A stretch of 64,000 bases of DNA from positions 2,047,001 through 2,111,000 of the forward strand of contig NZ_BOQE01000001.1 in the NCBI RefSeq assembly GCF_023705585.1. Direction: 5' to 3'. The position numbers and the translations under genes were made by a program. Source of the stretch: Collibacillus ludicampi. GTDB lineage: Bacteria > Bacillota > Bacilli > Tumebacillales > BOQE01. Positions 42,518 through 51,525 of this stretch are shown in pieces. Within the stretch, counting starts at the first letter, position 1. Each line of letters opens with the position of its first letter. The notes beneath the pieces are model-generated. The model was not told the DNA's origin, did no database searches, and saw only the letters and a program-made list of their open reading frames with translations.

Positions 42518-43159
42518 CTACCTGCTTTTCTTTTCCTGATAACGCTGGTAAAACCAGATGGCAAAAGCGAGCCACCATCCGCTGGCCAGGTATCCTCCCA
42601 GTATGTCACTCGGATAATGTACCCCTAAGTAAACGCGGCTTATGCCAATGGCGAGAATCATGAGGGTACTGAGAAGAAGCCATAGACTGCGTCCGAGGCG
42701 CGTGCGGATATGACGCCACAGCAAGAAAGAGAGTACTCCGTACATTGCAAATGCAGCCATCGAATGCCCGCTGGGAAAACTGTATCCGCCCGCGGTGATC
42801 AGGCGATGCAGATCGGGGCGCGTTCGTGCAAAAATATGTTTCAGTATCTGATTCATGATCCCCGCTCCCGCCAATACAATCCCAAAAAAGATCAACTCCA
42901 TCCGATGATGCAGGATTTTATACAACAATATCATCACCAAAATGGAAAGGACAATCACTGCGGGTGTAGATCCAATATAGGTAAAAAACTTCATGATGAC
43001 GGTCAGCCAAGGGGATTCAAATCCTTGAATGTAGGATGTTACGGTATTGTCGAATTGCGCGATTTTATGTTCACTGATGAACAGAGCCACGAGTCCAAAA
43101 CCGATAGCCGACAAAAGACCCAATACAAACGCAAGTGTAAGTCCGTACCTCACATTCAT
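42518..43159 (-). CDS. PAP2-family membrane phosphatase
   Basis: 213 residues. The ribosome site GTGAGGAG lies upstream of the ATG at 43159. The three PAP2 motifs are complete: KHIFARTRP (KX6RP, about 106-114), YSFPSGHSM (PSGH, about 126-134) and SRVYLGVHYPSD (SRX5HX3D, about 173-184), among six membrane helices. It dephosphorylates lipid pyrophosphates such as undecaprenyl-PP or phosphatidic acid, with the active site on the outer face. Confidence 0.92.
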   Translation of the reverse strand: MNVRYGLTLAFVLGLLSAIGFGLVALFISEHKIAQFDNTVTSYIQGFESPWLTVIMKFFTYIGSTPAVIVLSILVMILLYKILHHRMELIFFGIVLAGAGIMNQILKHIFARTRPDLHRLITAGGYSFPSGHSMAAFAMYGVLSFLLWRHIRTRLGRSLWLLLSTLMILAIGISRVYLGVHYPSDILGGYLASGWWLAFAIWFYQRYQEKKSR

Positions 43160-43393
43160 CGTCGTTTGCTCCTCACCTGATTATCCAATCGGTTCTGTTT
43201 CTTTCGCATCGATTGAAGCCTTTCTTCTGTTCGAAAAAATACGGTATACTGATTGTATTCTACACGTAAAAAGTGCTTTTTTCTTTAGGATTTGTCGATT
43301 TCAATAAAATTTTATGAATGAGGTTTCGAGCGCCTTCTGTTTTGAACGGTGATTTTTCGCGTGGAAAGCTCTCGTAAGGAAAGGAAGTCATTT

Positions 43394-44281
43394 GTGCAAC
43401 CATACAATTTTCTCGTGATTGACGGCAGCTCGCTGCTCGTGCGCGCGTTTTTCGCGTCTTCCTATGGAGGACGGGTCAAGCAAACGGCGAAAGGGATCTA
43501 TACAAATGCGGTATTCGGTTTTATGCGCATGTTGCTCACCGCTTGTGAACGAGTGAGACCCAGCCATCTGTTTGTGGCATGGGATGTCTCCCGCGATACG
43601 TTTCGTCGCGAATTGTATCCTGAATATAAAGCGACACGCGGCGAATTGCCGGTGGAACTGCATCCTCAATTCGACCTGGCGCGCGAGATTCTCGCTTCAT
43701 TATCCGTTGCTCAGCACCAGGATACCCGTTATGAGGCGGATGATCTGATCGGTTCCATGGCTGCTTGTGCGGCAAAGGAAGGCCACCGGGTCCTGATTCT
43801 GACCGGTGATCGTGATGCTTTGCAACTGGTCGGTGAAAACGTGACCGTGGCCATCATGAAAAAAGGTATGACAGAATTGGAGTATTACACACCGGAATAC
43901 CTGCTTGAAACGTGGGGATGTACCCCGAGTCAAATCACAGATTTAAAAGGACTTATGGGGGATGCAAGCGATAATATTCCAGGGGTACCTGGCATTGGGG
44001 AAAAAACGGCGAAAAAATTGCTTTTGCAATACGGTACAATCGAAGGATTGTTCGAACAGATCGATACGATGAAAGGGAAGATTCGCGAAAAGATAGAAAC
44101 ATACCGGGAGACTGCGGTGCTTTCCAAGAGGCTGGCTACCATTCTTACGGACGTTCCGCTTCCATTGCGTATCGACGATTGTAGATGCCGCTTTGATATC
44201 GAAGCCGCCCGCCCGCGGATGATGGAGCTTGAACTGACAAGAATCATTCAGCAATTGGAACGTTCTTGGGCGTCCGCCTAA
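43394..44281 (+). CDS. 5'-3' exonuclease (DNA polymerase I N-domain type)
   Basis: 295 residues from the GTG at 43394 (AAGGAAAGGAAG upstream). NFLVIDGSSLLVRAFFAS starts the PIN-like FEN domain; FVAWDVSRDTFRRELYPEYK (about 56-75), YEADDLIGSMA, ILTGDRDALQLV with clustered metal-binding aspartates, then the helix-hairpin-helix GDASDNIPGVPGIGEKTAKK (about 192-211). It is the stand-alone relative of the Pol I 5' nuclease, removing RNA primers and flaps. It begins a run with a helper-like gene and recQ, suggesting a small repair operon. Confidence 0.93.
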   Translation: MQPYNFLVIDGSSLLVRAFFASSYGGRVKQTAKGIYTNAVFGFMRMLLTACERVRPSHLFVAWDVSRDTFRRELYPEYKATRGELPVELHPQFDLAREILASLSVAQHQDTRYEADDLIGSMAACAAKEGHRVLILTGDRDALQLVGENVTVAIMKKGMTELEYYTPEYLLETWGCTPSQITDLKGLMGDASDNIPGVPGIGEKTAKKLLLQYGTIEGLFEQIDTMKGKIREKIETYRETAVLSKRLATILTDVPLPLRIDDCRCRFDIEAARPRMMELELTRIIQQLERSWASA

Positions 44282-44317
44282 ATGATTTTGGCACCAACTT
44301 TCAAAAGGGGGAGCGTT

Positions 44318-45004
44318 ATGAATGTGGCACTTGAAACCGTTCGTGCCAGCGTTCTTCTCTTTTCCGTTTCGTTAGGAACGAAGTGGCGGAATGAAGAATC
44401 GTTTCGCCGTGCTTGCGGCTTGTCAGATCCATTGTACAATCATGTGACCGCAACGTTGGAAGCGTACAGGGGATGGCCTCTTTTCAGGAAGTTTGAAAAG
44501 TATCGGGAAGAACACCGACGCATGGCCCTCCTCTTACGGGATGAGATCGAAACCGTGTGTACACAGATGAAGCCAGAAGAATCGTTGGTGTTTGTTGCTT
44601 CTTTTGTCCCGGCAAGGCGGCGAGGGTATTCTCGTGAACGCGTAGGGGAAATGATCGGAATGACAACAGTACAAATCGAAGCACTGGAGAAAGGTGCCGC
44701 AAACATCTTTTTACAAAGCATTACGAACGAAACGCCACTTTTGTATCACCTCGTTTCAACACAGCCTCAAGATCTAGAACTACTTCGGGCAAGACATGAT
44801 CCCTCATTCGATCTGCGCACTTACATGTCTGCGGAAACGGAATTGGCGATTCGACAGGTCTTACATCAGGGGCGGAGAGAACGAATCGCGGACCTTCTCT
44901 CTCTTTTTCCGGAAAAGGAACAGCGTCTCGCCGCCAGCGTGCGGGAACGGATGCGTTTCGAAATCCTGGGGAGCGGGAGGGCAGAAGATGGACGCGTTAC
45001 ATGA
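44318..45004 (+). CDS. Unknown helical protein preceding recQ
   Basis: 228 residues from the ATG at 44318 (AAAAGGGGGAG upstream). It is helical and basic; RGYSRERVGEMIGMTTVQIE (about 115-134) looks like a helix-turn-helix, and RIADLLSLFPEKEQRLAASV near the end is another helix pair. In Bacillus a gene of similar position (ypbB) precedes recQ, and this may be its functional counterpart, though I see no strong match. Its stop overlaps the recQ start by 17 bases, so the two are coupled. Confidence 0.6.
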   Translation: MNVALETVRASVLLFSVSLGTKWRNEESFRRACGLSDPLYNHVTATLEAYRGWPLFRKFEKYREEHRRMALLLRDEIETVCTQMKPEESLVFVASFVPARRRGYSRERVGEMIGMTTVQIEALEKGAANIFLQSITNETPLLYHLVSTQPQDLELLRARHDPSFDLRTYMSAETELAIRQVLHQGRRERIADLLSLFPEKEQRLAASVRERMRFEILGSGRAEDGRVT

Positions 45005-46880
45005 GGAATTAAAGCGGTGGTTTGGCTATGATGAATTTCGCCCGGGTCAAGAAGAAATCATACGCACGTTGTTATCGGGACAAGATGTCCTCGGGATCAT
45101 GACGACCGGTGCGGGAAAATCGTTGTGTTATCAACTACCTGCTCTCATGTTACCCGGTTTGACTCTCGTCATCTCGCCACTGATCGCTCTGATGCAAGAT
45201 CAGGTACAGAACCTTGAACGTCGAGGGATTCATTGTGCCACCTTTTTAAATTCTTCGCTGACGAAACGCGAGATCGTTGAGCGTATGGAAGGCATTCGCA
45301 ACGGACGGTACAAAATCGTGTATATTGCTCCCGAACGGATCCGCTCGCGTGAATTTATGACACTATTAAGCCGCACGCAAGTATCGTTGTTAGTGGTGGA
45401 TGAAGCCCATTGCATCTCAGAGTGGGGGCATGATTTTCGCACCGATTATTTGCTGATCGGTTCCTTGCGTGAACGGATCGGACAAGTACCGATAATGGCA
45501 TTGACCGCAACGGCGACAAAAGAGGTGCAAGAGGACATCACCGTGCAATTAGGGATTGAAGATGGCGCGCGTATCATCATGGGTTATGACCGCCCCAATC
45601 TCGCGTTTATCTTTCGCCGGGAAACGACGGTGGAGAACAAGTACAAGGAAGCGGTCGCTTTTTTGCGTGGACAGCGGGGATGCGGGATCATCTACACGTC
45701 ATCTCGTGGGGAATGTGAAGAGTTCGCGCGTTTGTTACGTCAGCAGCTCGGAGAAGAAATCGCTTTTTACCATGCAGGGATGCAGGCGGAGGAGAGACGC
45801 CAAATCCAGGATGCGTTCATACGCGGAAAGTTTCGCATAGTTGTGGCCACGAACGCGTTCGGAATGGGCATTGACAAGCCGGATATCCGTTTCGTCCTTC
45901 ATTTGCACGTCCCTTCATCCGTCGAGGCTTATTACCAGGAAGCGGGCCGTGCGGGAAGAGACGGGAAACCCAGTATATGTATGACGATTTTTACCCAAAG
46001 GGATCGCGGCATTCATCATTTTTTCCTGAAAAAAGAGTTTCCCAGTGAAGCCGAGGTGGATCGTCTCGCCCAAAGATTGATAGACTTGCACACCGAAGGT
46101 GAGGCGGTACGCATCCGTTGGCGCGAGTTTGCAGGGATTCAAGGTTTCACTGAAGAGAAAGTCTCTCTTCTTCTACATATATGGGAGCAACAAGGGGTTC
46201 TTTTGATAGAAGAGATGGATTCCCAGGACGCGGTGGTTCGCTTCGAAAAAAACGCGTTTGCGAAAAAACGGAACGAAGTTTTAATGACGATCAGCCGATT
46301 GAAGTTGAGGCGTTACGGAAAATTACATTCAATGGTCGAACTGCTGGCTGCCGAAGGATGTCGGCGGCAAGCGATTTTGCGTTATTTCGGTCAAGAGGGA
46401 TTTGCAAGGCCGCATCCCTGTTGTGACCGGTGCGACCCGGGTTTGTTGACGGGCTGTTATACTCCAGGGCCGGTGGATCGTTATCCATGGCGTGATGTGT
46501 TGCGGGAAATTTTGCCGGCTGATCCGCCGGTTGTGATGCCGCGCCTAGCAAAAACGGAAGGGGAAGAGGCGTACGCAATCGGGGAAGCGCGTGATGAAGC
46601 TGGATTGCCTCGTCTTTACGAACTTCTTAAGAGCCCCAGCGTCAATACGAGGAGGATGGCGGTGTCAGCCATCGGCAAGATTCGACGGGCGGAGTCGGTT
46701 CCTTATCTGCTTACCTTGCTGAAAGACGTGAATCCGCAAGTGAGACAGTATACATTGAAGGCTTTGCGAAAAATCGGTGACCGCCAGGCTAAGTCTTATG
46801 TAGAAGAGATGCTCAAACGTGAAGATAAAGAGTATAACATCCGCGAAGCACAAGCGATTTTGAAAGAGTGGAGCGGATGA
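44988..46880 (+). CDS. recQ: RecQ-family ATP-dependent DNA helicase with C-terminal HEAT repeats
   Basis: 630 residues from the ATG at 44988 (GGGAGGGCAGAAG ahead). Motif 0 GYDEFRPGQEEII, Walker A TTGAGKSLCYQLPAL (about 40-54), DEAH box VVDEAHCISEWGHDFR, motif III ALTATAT, motif V ATNAFGMGIDKPDIRF and motif VI YYQEAGRAGRDGKPS are complete. The zinc-binding cysteines end in HPCCDRCDPG (about 482-491). In place of an HRDC domain, the last about 110 residues are HEAT-like: LPRLYELLKSPSVNTRRMAV and VPYLLTLLKDVNPQVRQYTL. Cotranscribed with the exonuclease and the gene between. Confidence 0.93.
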   Translation: MDALHEELKRWFGYDEFRPGQEEIIRTLLSGQDVLGIMTTGAGKSLCYQLPALMLPGLTLVISPLIALMQDQVQNLERRGIHCATFLNSSLTKREIVERMEGIRNGRYKIVYIAPERIRSREFMTLLSRTQVSLLVVDEAHCISEWGHDFRTDYLLIGSLRERIGQVPIMALTATATKEVQEDITVQLGIEDGARIIMGYDRPNLAFIFRRETTVENKYKEAVAFLRGQRGCGIIYTSSRGECEEFARLLRQQLGEEIAFYHAGMQAEERRQIQDAFIRGKFRIVVATNAFGMGIDKPDIRFVLHLHVPSSVEAYYQEAGRAGRDGKPSICMTIFTQRDRGIHHFFLKKEFPSEAEVDRLAQRLIDLHTEGEAVRIRWREFAGIQGFTEEKVSLLLHIWEQQGVLLIEEMDSQDAVVRFEKNAFAKKRNEVLMTISRLKLRRYGKLHSMVELLAAEGCRRQAILRYFGQEGFARPHPCCDRCDPGLLTGCYTPGPVDRYPWRDVLREILPADPPVVMPRLAKTEGEEAYAIGEARDEAGLPRLYELLKSPSVNTRRMAVSAIGKIRRAESVPYLLTLLKDVNPQVRQYTLKALRKIGDRQAKSYVEEMLKREDKEYNIREAQAILKEWSG

Positions 46881-47009
46881 TGTTTCACGTGGAAACAAAT
46901 ATGGTTGGTGTAATGAGTTTTGGGCTTTTTATTCTTCTAGATTGATAATAAACTTCGGTAAGAAGGCTAAAAAAATTATTGTAGTCCATATTAAGCCCAC
47001 ATGGTAATC

Positions 47010-47235
47010 TTATCATCATTTGATGATACCGCTTGCGGCATGGGTGACTACCTCGAAAACTAGTGATTGGGTGGATGTATCGCTTTGCGCTTGGGTTCGA
47101 TGAAGGTCGTTCCGCCCGGATTCTTAACAGAAGTTGCGGAACGACCTTCAACTCACCTCTGCGCTGCAAAGCGAAATCATCCACCCAAAAGCCACTCCGT
47201 TGCATGAGGCAGCTTTAAATCTCTTCCCGCACAAA
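47010..47235. repeat. Palindromic repeat block R5 (second type)
   Basis: Arms GGGTGGATGTATCGCTTTGCGC (about 47068; cut here to GGGTGGATGTATCGCTTTGC) and GCAAAGCGAAATCATCCACC (47165-47184) enclose the core GGTCGTTCCGC/GCGGAACGACC. Flanks TGATGATACCGCTTGCGGCA and CTCGAAAACTAGTG match those of block R3. It lies between recQ and rlmD. Confidence 0.85.
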
Positions 47236-47298
47236 ATGTATGTGTACTGGTTACCTCAAGAGTGAATGTATACAGGATTCATGGATGTTTAAGGATAT

Positions 47299-48783
47299 TT
47301 GACGGAAAAACTAACAGCATACCAGGTTGGAAGGACGATCGGATTGAAACAGACAGGAAAAGCAGTACAAACAAAGAAAAAAGGGAAAGCTTCATCAAAG
47401 AAAGATGGGAAACAGCCTTCACGGATCAAGCTGAAAGTCGGGGAAGTGGTCACGCTTGACGTGAATCGCTTGGGGATCAATGGCGAGGGAATCGGGTATG
47501 TGGAAAGACAAGTGGTGTTTGTTGACGGGGCATTGCCGGGAGAAAAAGCGGTCGTTCGCATCGTGCGCATCGAACCGACGTATGCTGTTGGCAGCTTGTT
47601 ACGAATCGTCAAAAAATCGGCCACGCGTGTCAAGCCACCTTGTCCCGTTTATGAACAATGCGGCGGATGCAGTTTGCAACATATGGACTATCAGGCACAA
47701 TTGGAATGGAAACGGGAAATCGTACGCGAATCGTTCGCCCGTTACACCGGACTGACAGACCTTGAGATCCGACCCACGATCGGTATGGAGAATCCATGGG
47801 CTTACCGGAACAAGGCGCAACTTCCAGTCGCCCTTGTAGGGGGAAAAGTGGTTGCCGGACTCTACGCTCCCGGTTCTCATCGGCTTATCGATACCAGCGA
47901 ATGCATGATCCAACACCCAACCACCAACGAGATGGTGCAAGTGGTCCGGGATCTGGTGCGGGAACTGGGCATACCGCTTTATAATGAAAAGAAACACATG
48001 GGCGTCTTGCGCACGATCGTGCCCCGGATTGGGTTCGAAACGGGAGAGGTTCAGCTGACCCTCGTTACGCTCACTGAAGATTTACCGCAAAAGGATCCTC
48101 TCGTCGAGCATATTCGCAAGCGCCTTCCCTACGTGACATCCATCATGCAGAACATCAACCCGGCACGCACTTCTCTGATCTTCGGAGACAAGACCAAACT
48201 CTTATGGGGCAAAGAGAAGATTGAAGAGCGGCTCGGGAATGTGCGATTCTCGCTCTCACCGCGAGCTTTCTTTCAATTGAATCCGGAACAAACGGTCAAA
48301 CTCTACGATGAGGTGAAACGAGCAGCCGGTTTAACAGGAAAAGAAGTGGTCGTAGATGCCTATTGCGGTGTAGGTACCATCGGCCTGTGGTTGGCCCCCT
48401 ATGCCAAAGAAGTGCACGGCATTGACATCATCCCCGAAGCCATTCAGGACGCGAACGAAAACGCCAAACGTTCCGGTATCGCAAACGCTCATTTCACCGT
48501 CGGTGCGGCAGAAAAGATCCTCGTGCAATGGGTCAAACAAGGCTTCCGTCCCGATGTCGTCGTCGTCGACCCGCCCCGCACAGGATGTGATCATGCGCTC
48601 TTAAAAGCATTGTTGCAGTCCAAGCCAAAGAAGATCGTGTACGTATCGTGTAATCCTTCCACTTTAGCAAAAGATTGTAACATCCTTTTGCAAGGGTACA
48701 AAATCGAAAGTGTGCAACCGGTAGATATGTTCCCGCAGACGGCGCATGTGGAGTGTGTGGTCTTATTATCCTTGAAATTGTAG
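47299..48783 (+). CDS. rlmD: 23S rRNA (uracil-5-)-methyltransferase RlmD/RlmCD
   Basis: 494 residues with a TTG start (AAGGATAT upstream). A lysine-rich leader precedes the TRAM domain (about 36-95, GEVVTLDVNRLGINGEGIGY). The iron-sulfur cysteines are CPVYEQCGGCSLQHM (about 114-128). The SAM fold has VVVDAYCGVGTIGLWLAPYA (about 350-369), DVVVVDPPRTGCDHALLKAL and the catalytic cysteine in VYVSCNPSTLAKD. It methylates uridines of 23S rRNA. The last codon and stop are supplied by a transposon inserted into the original stop codon (ancestral end ...LSLK). Confidence 0.94.
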   Translation: MTEKLTAYQVGRTIGLKQTGKAVQTKKKGKASSKKDGKQPSRIKLKVGEVVTLDVNRLGINGEGIGYVERQVVFVDGALPGEKAVVRIVRIEPTYAVGSLLRIVKKSATRVKPPCPVYEQCGGCSLQHMDYQAQLEWKREIVRESFARYTGLTDLEIRPTIGMENPWAYRNKAQLPVALVGGKVVAGLYAPGSHRLIDTSECMIQHPTTNEMVQVVRDLVRELGIPLYNEKKHMGVLRTIVPRIGFETGEVQLTLVTLTEDLPQKDPLVEHIRKRLPYVTSIMQNINPARTSLIFGDKTKLLWGKEKIEERLGNVRFSLSPRAFFQLNPEQTVKLYDEVKRAAGLTGKEVVVDAYCGVGTIGLWLAPYAKEVHGIDIIPEAIQDANENAKRSGIANAHFTVGAAEKILVQWVKQGFRPDVVVVDPPRTGCDHALLKALLQSKPKKIVYVSCNPSTLAKDCNILLQGYKIESVQPVDMFPQTAHVECVVLLSLKL

Positions 48784-49080
48784 AGGCATAATAAAGTCCT
48801 GCAAGTACGAATAAACTCCTGCAATTGGAGTAATAAAGTCTTGAAAAAAGCGGGTATCAAGGTCAGAAAAAAAAGGGGAAACCCAATCCTATCAAGCCTT
48901 GAACCTGCTTTTTTATCAGGACATTATTTTAACGAGAATAAAGTTTTGAGAGAAAAAAGTGAAACAAAAATGGAGAAAATGAGGGAGTTGTGCAGGAGTT
49001 TATTTTAAATGGGAATAAATGTGAGCGTGGGGATGCGGGTTACGGGGGATAAAAAAGCAAGAGTTTATTTTGTCTTAACA
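48779..49080. mobile_element. 302-bp Tn7-like miniature transposon
   Basis: The ends are TGT...ACA with imperfect 24-bp inverted termini (TGTAGAGGCATAATAAAGTC and, reversed, TGTTAAGACAAAATAAACTC). It is flanked by a perfect 5-bp duplication GAAAT (48774-48778 and 49081-49085). Internal direct copies AATAAAGTCCTGCAA lie at 48790, 48810 and 48832 (a weaker one at 48937), with inverted copies at 48991-49006 and 49057-49071, the array typical of TnsB-bound ends. No transposase is inside. A terminator hairpin (48844-48914) lies within. Confidence 0.85.
48844..48914 (+). terminator. Terminator carried inside the miniature transposon
   Basis: AAAAAAGCGGGTATCAAGG pairs with CCTTGAACCTGCTTTTTT, giving a hairpin with A and T tracts on its two sides, usable in both directions. 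It now terminates rlmD. Confidence 0.8.
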
Positions 49081-49184
49081 GAAATAAAAAGGTTTTTTTA
49101 GGCCGCAATTCGCATTTGACCACATTTTGACCACATTCAATTGATTTTCGAATTTCGAAGGGGGAAAAAACACTACCAGCGGGT

Positions 49185-50039
49185 ATGAATCGAGTTGTTA
49201 GTGGCAAAGTAGAACCGGTAAGAAGGTCTTATAATAAATCCAAGAACAACATACCAAAAGTATACGTTGTTGGCGCTGGTGTTCGTGGACGTAAGCATTT
49301 AACCCTTGAAGCAATCAGTTATCTTCGCAAAGCGTCTTTAGTTCTCTTTTTTCCTTTCGAATCGATTTCATCTGAGTGGCTGGTCGACGGATTAGGGGTG
49401 TCAATGGTAGAAAGCCTAGCACCTCTCTATCAGGATGGAGCTGTTGATGCGGAAAATTATAAGCGTATTATCAACCGAATCATATCTGCAGCACAGGAGT
49501 TTGGTTCCGTTGCCGTGCTCGTTCCTGGTCACCCGCGGGTAGGAGTTAGCTGGGTGCGCGAACTTGAAAGGAGAGAACTTGAGGGACAGATTCAAATACT
49601 GGTGGTCGATGGTATATCTAGTTTTGACACAATGATTACTGATCTTGGGCTGGACCCACTGGAGAATGGTGCAGTAGTTGTGGATGCGAATCGCTTACTC
49701 CTTTATCGCCTGCAGCTCGATCCAAGATTAGATTACTACATCTACCATATTTGCTCAGTAGGCACTTCTAGAACGAACTATTCTAACCCAGCCTTAGATA
49801 ACAAGTTACATTACCTAAAGCAGTGGCTATTACAAAGCTTTCCTTCCAACCACGAAGTCATGCTAATACAATCTAGCACAATTCAAGGGAAAAGTTCTGT
49901 TTTAGCCACTTGTCCACTACAGGAACTTGAGAATATATCATCTTTAATTACATTCGCAACAAGTCTATTTTTGCCCGGATTACGGATATCTTCTAAACCT
50001 ATAGATAAGGAATTTCTTGCCTTATTGGCTGAGAAGTAG
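49185..50039 (+). CDS. Tetrapyrrole-methylase-fold methyltransferase, borosin N-methyltransferase-like
   Basis: 284 residues. KVYVVGAGVRGRKHLTLEAI (about 25-44) is the N-terminal loop of the TP-methylase fold. VAVLVPGHPRVGVSWVRELE (about 108-127), VVDGISSFDTMITDLGLDPL and ICSVGTSRT follow in the order seen in borosin backbone N-methyltransferases (OphMA-type: GxGI..LTLEAL, GHPGVF, PGISAEDCLFADLGIDP). The active-site tyrosine before GHP is replaced by proline and the GK-R motif is not kept, so chemistry may differ. There is no fused core peptide. The start lacks a close ribosome site. An MFS exporter follows in the same direction. Confidence 0.7.
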   Translation: MNRVVSGKVEPVRRSYNKSKNNIPKVYVVGAGVRGRKHLTLEAISYLRKASLVLFFPFESISSEWLVDGLGVSMVESLAPLYQDGAVDAENYKRIINRIISAAQEFGSVAVLVPGHPRVGVSWVRELERRELEGQIQILVVDGISSFDTMITDLGLDPLENGAVVVDANRLLLYRLQLDPRLDYYIYHICSVGTSRTNYSNPALDNKLHYLKQWLLQSFPSNHEVMLIQSSTIQGKSSVLATCPLQELENISSLITFATSLFLPGLRISSKPIDKEFLALLAEK

Positions 50040-50208
50040 TCAACTGACGCTCATCCTATGTGGGTTGCTTCGTTTTTTGTCCATCCTAGGTTAGGAAGGT
50101 GATATGGGAGGTGTATGACCATGCCAATTTGATTCACCTCTCAGGATGCCCAGTTGTAGTAAATTATTGAGTTCCCTACTTGGGCTTTTGACGAGGTGAA
50201 CTGATATT

Positions 50209-51423
50209 ATGGAATATTTTTCGTTACTTCGCCGGCGGGACTTTTGTTTGTTGACCACGGCAGATGCGATTTCTGTTTTGGGTGATCAAATCGGATTAGT
50301 AGCACTACTGTGGTTTGTTATGGTGACAACAAACCAGTCAACTAACATGGGGTTGTTAGCGTTGGGTTTTGGATTGCCGGGCGTCCTTTTGGGTGCTGTT
50401 GTTGGGAATGTGCTTGACAGGTGGCCTCGAAAGATGGTGCTTGTCGGAGCAAATGTAATCCTTGGGATTATCTTTACAGCGATTCCGTATCTACACAGTA
50501 TCCAGCGCTTGTCAATGGTTACACTGATGGCTTTGATAGTTGCAGCCGGGTGTATAATACCTTTTATCACGGTAGGTTGGATGGTAATGCTACCGAATGT
50601 TGTTTCAACCGATGATCTCGGAATAGCTAACTCGATCAATGAAACTCTATGGCAAGCTGCTTCTTTGATTGGGCCGCTTGCGGGAGGAGTATTGGTTACA
50701 AAATTAGGAGCTCCCGTAGCCATTCTATTAGACGGGTTCTCTTTCTTGGGAGCCGCACTGTGCTTATTACTAATAAAGGATCCTCAACCGAAGCGAATTC
50801 CAAGAGAGACCCTATCAAATAAATCATCATTCTGGCTGGATGCATGGAGTGGCTTTAAATATCTGTACTCCACGAAAGCTGTATGGTGGATTACACTAGG
50901 TGCTTTGTTCTTAAACATGGCTTACGGTCAACTTGAAGTTGCACTACCACTGTTTGTACATCATGAACTGATGAGCAGCGCTGTGGTTCTCGGAAGCCTA
51001 TGGATGGTGTATTTTATTAGTTCCATCTGCGGAGCTGCTGCAAGCGGATTTGTACGATTCCCATTAAGACAAGGAACCCTCATGGCGTTTATGGTCATCG
51101 GATGGGGAGTAAGCCTACTGCCTTTGATCTGGTTTCACTCGGTATGGGTCGGTTATATAACTATGGCACTTGCTGGATTTCTGTTTGCCGGATACATACC
51201 AATGGCAAGAACAGCCGTTCAACGTTTGATCCCTGCTGAATATCAGGGACGTGTGTTTGGTCTGCGGACTTCCATTATAGGGTTAGGTGTACCCATCGGC
51301 TCTTACCTCAGCGGAATCATAGCCCAATGGGTTCTCCCATCTTCATTGATAGGTTTTACGGGCGCTGCGATTATGATTCTTGGTGTACTGCTCATGTTAA
51401 TACGGGAGTTTCGTTCAATATAG
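50209..51423 (+). CDS. MFS exporter (DHA3/macrolide-efflux type)
   Basis: 404 residues with 11-12 membrane helices. LLTTADAISVLGDQIGLVAL (about 11-30) is the family start, NVLDRWPRKMVLVGANVILG (about 65-84) is MFS motif A (D-R-x-x-R-K), and NETLWQAASLIGPLAGG is the mid-protein loop typical of DHA3 drug exporters. GAGGTGAAC lies upstream. The adjacent borosin-like methyltransferase suggests export of a modified peptide or metabolite, but drug or macrolide efflux is equally possible. Confidence 0.88.
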   Translation: MEYFSLLRRRDFCLLTTADAISVLGDQIGLVALLWFVMVTTNQSTNMGLLALGFGLPGVLLGAVVGNVLDRWPRKMVLVGANVILGIIFTAIPYLHSIQRLSMVTLMALIVAAGCIIPFITVGWMVMLPNVVSTDDLGIANSINETLWQAASLIGPLAGGVLVTKLGAPVAILLDGFSFLGAALCLLLIKDPQPKRIPRETLSNKSSFWLDAWSGFKYLYSTKAVWWITLGALFLNMAYGQLEVALPLFVHHELMSSAVVLGSLWMVYFISSICGAAASGFVRFPLRQGTLMAFMVIGWGVSLLPLIWFHSVWVGYITMALAGFLFAGYIPMARTAVQRLIPAEYQGRVFGLRTSIIGLGVPIGSYLSGIIAQWVLPSSLIGFTGAAIMILGVLLMLIREFRSI

Positions 51424-51525
51424 GGTTACCGCAATATTGTAGAACCGCGCTTTTAGGCAAGGATCGCCCTATTATGTTAAGTTTGACGACTGTTCAAACG
51501 GTTTGGAACGTATTGGAAATTAGAA

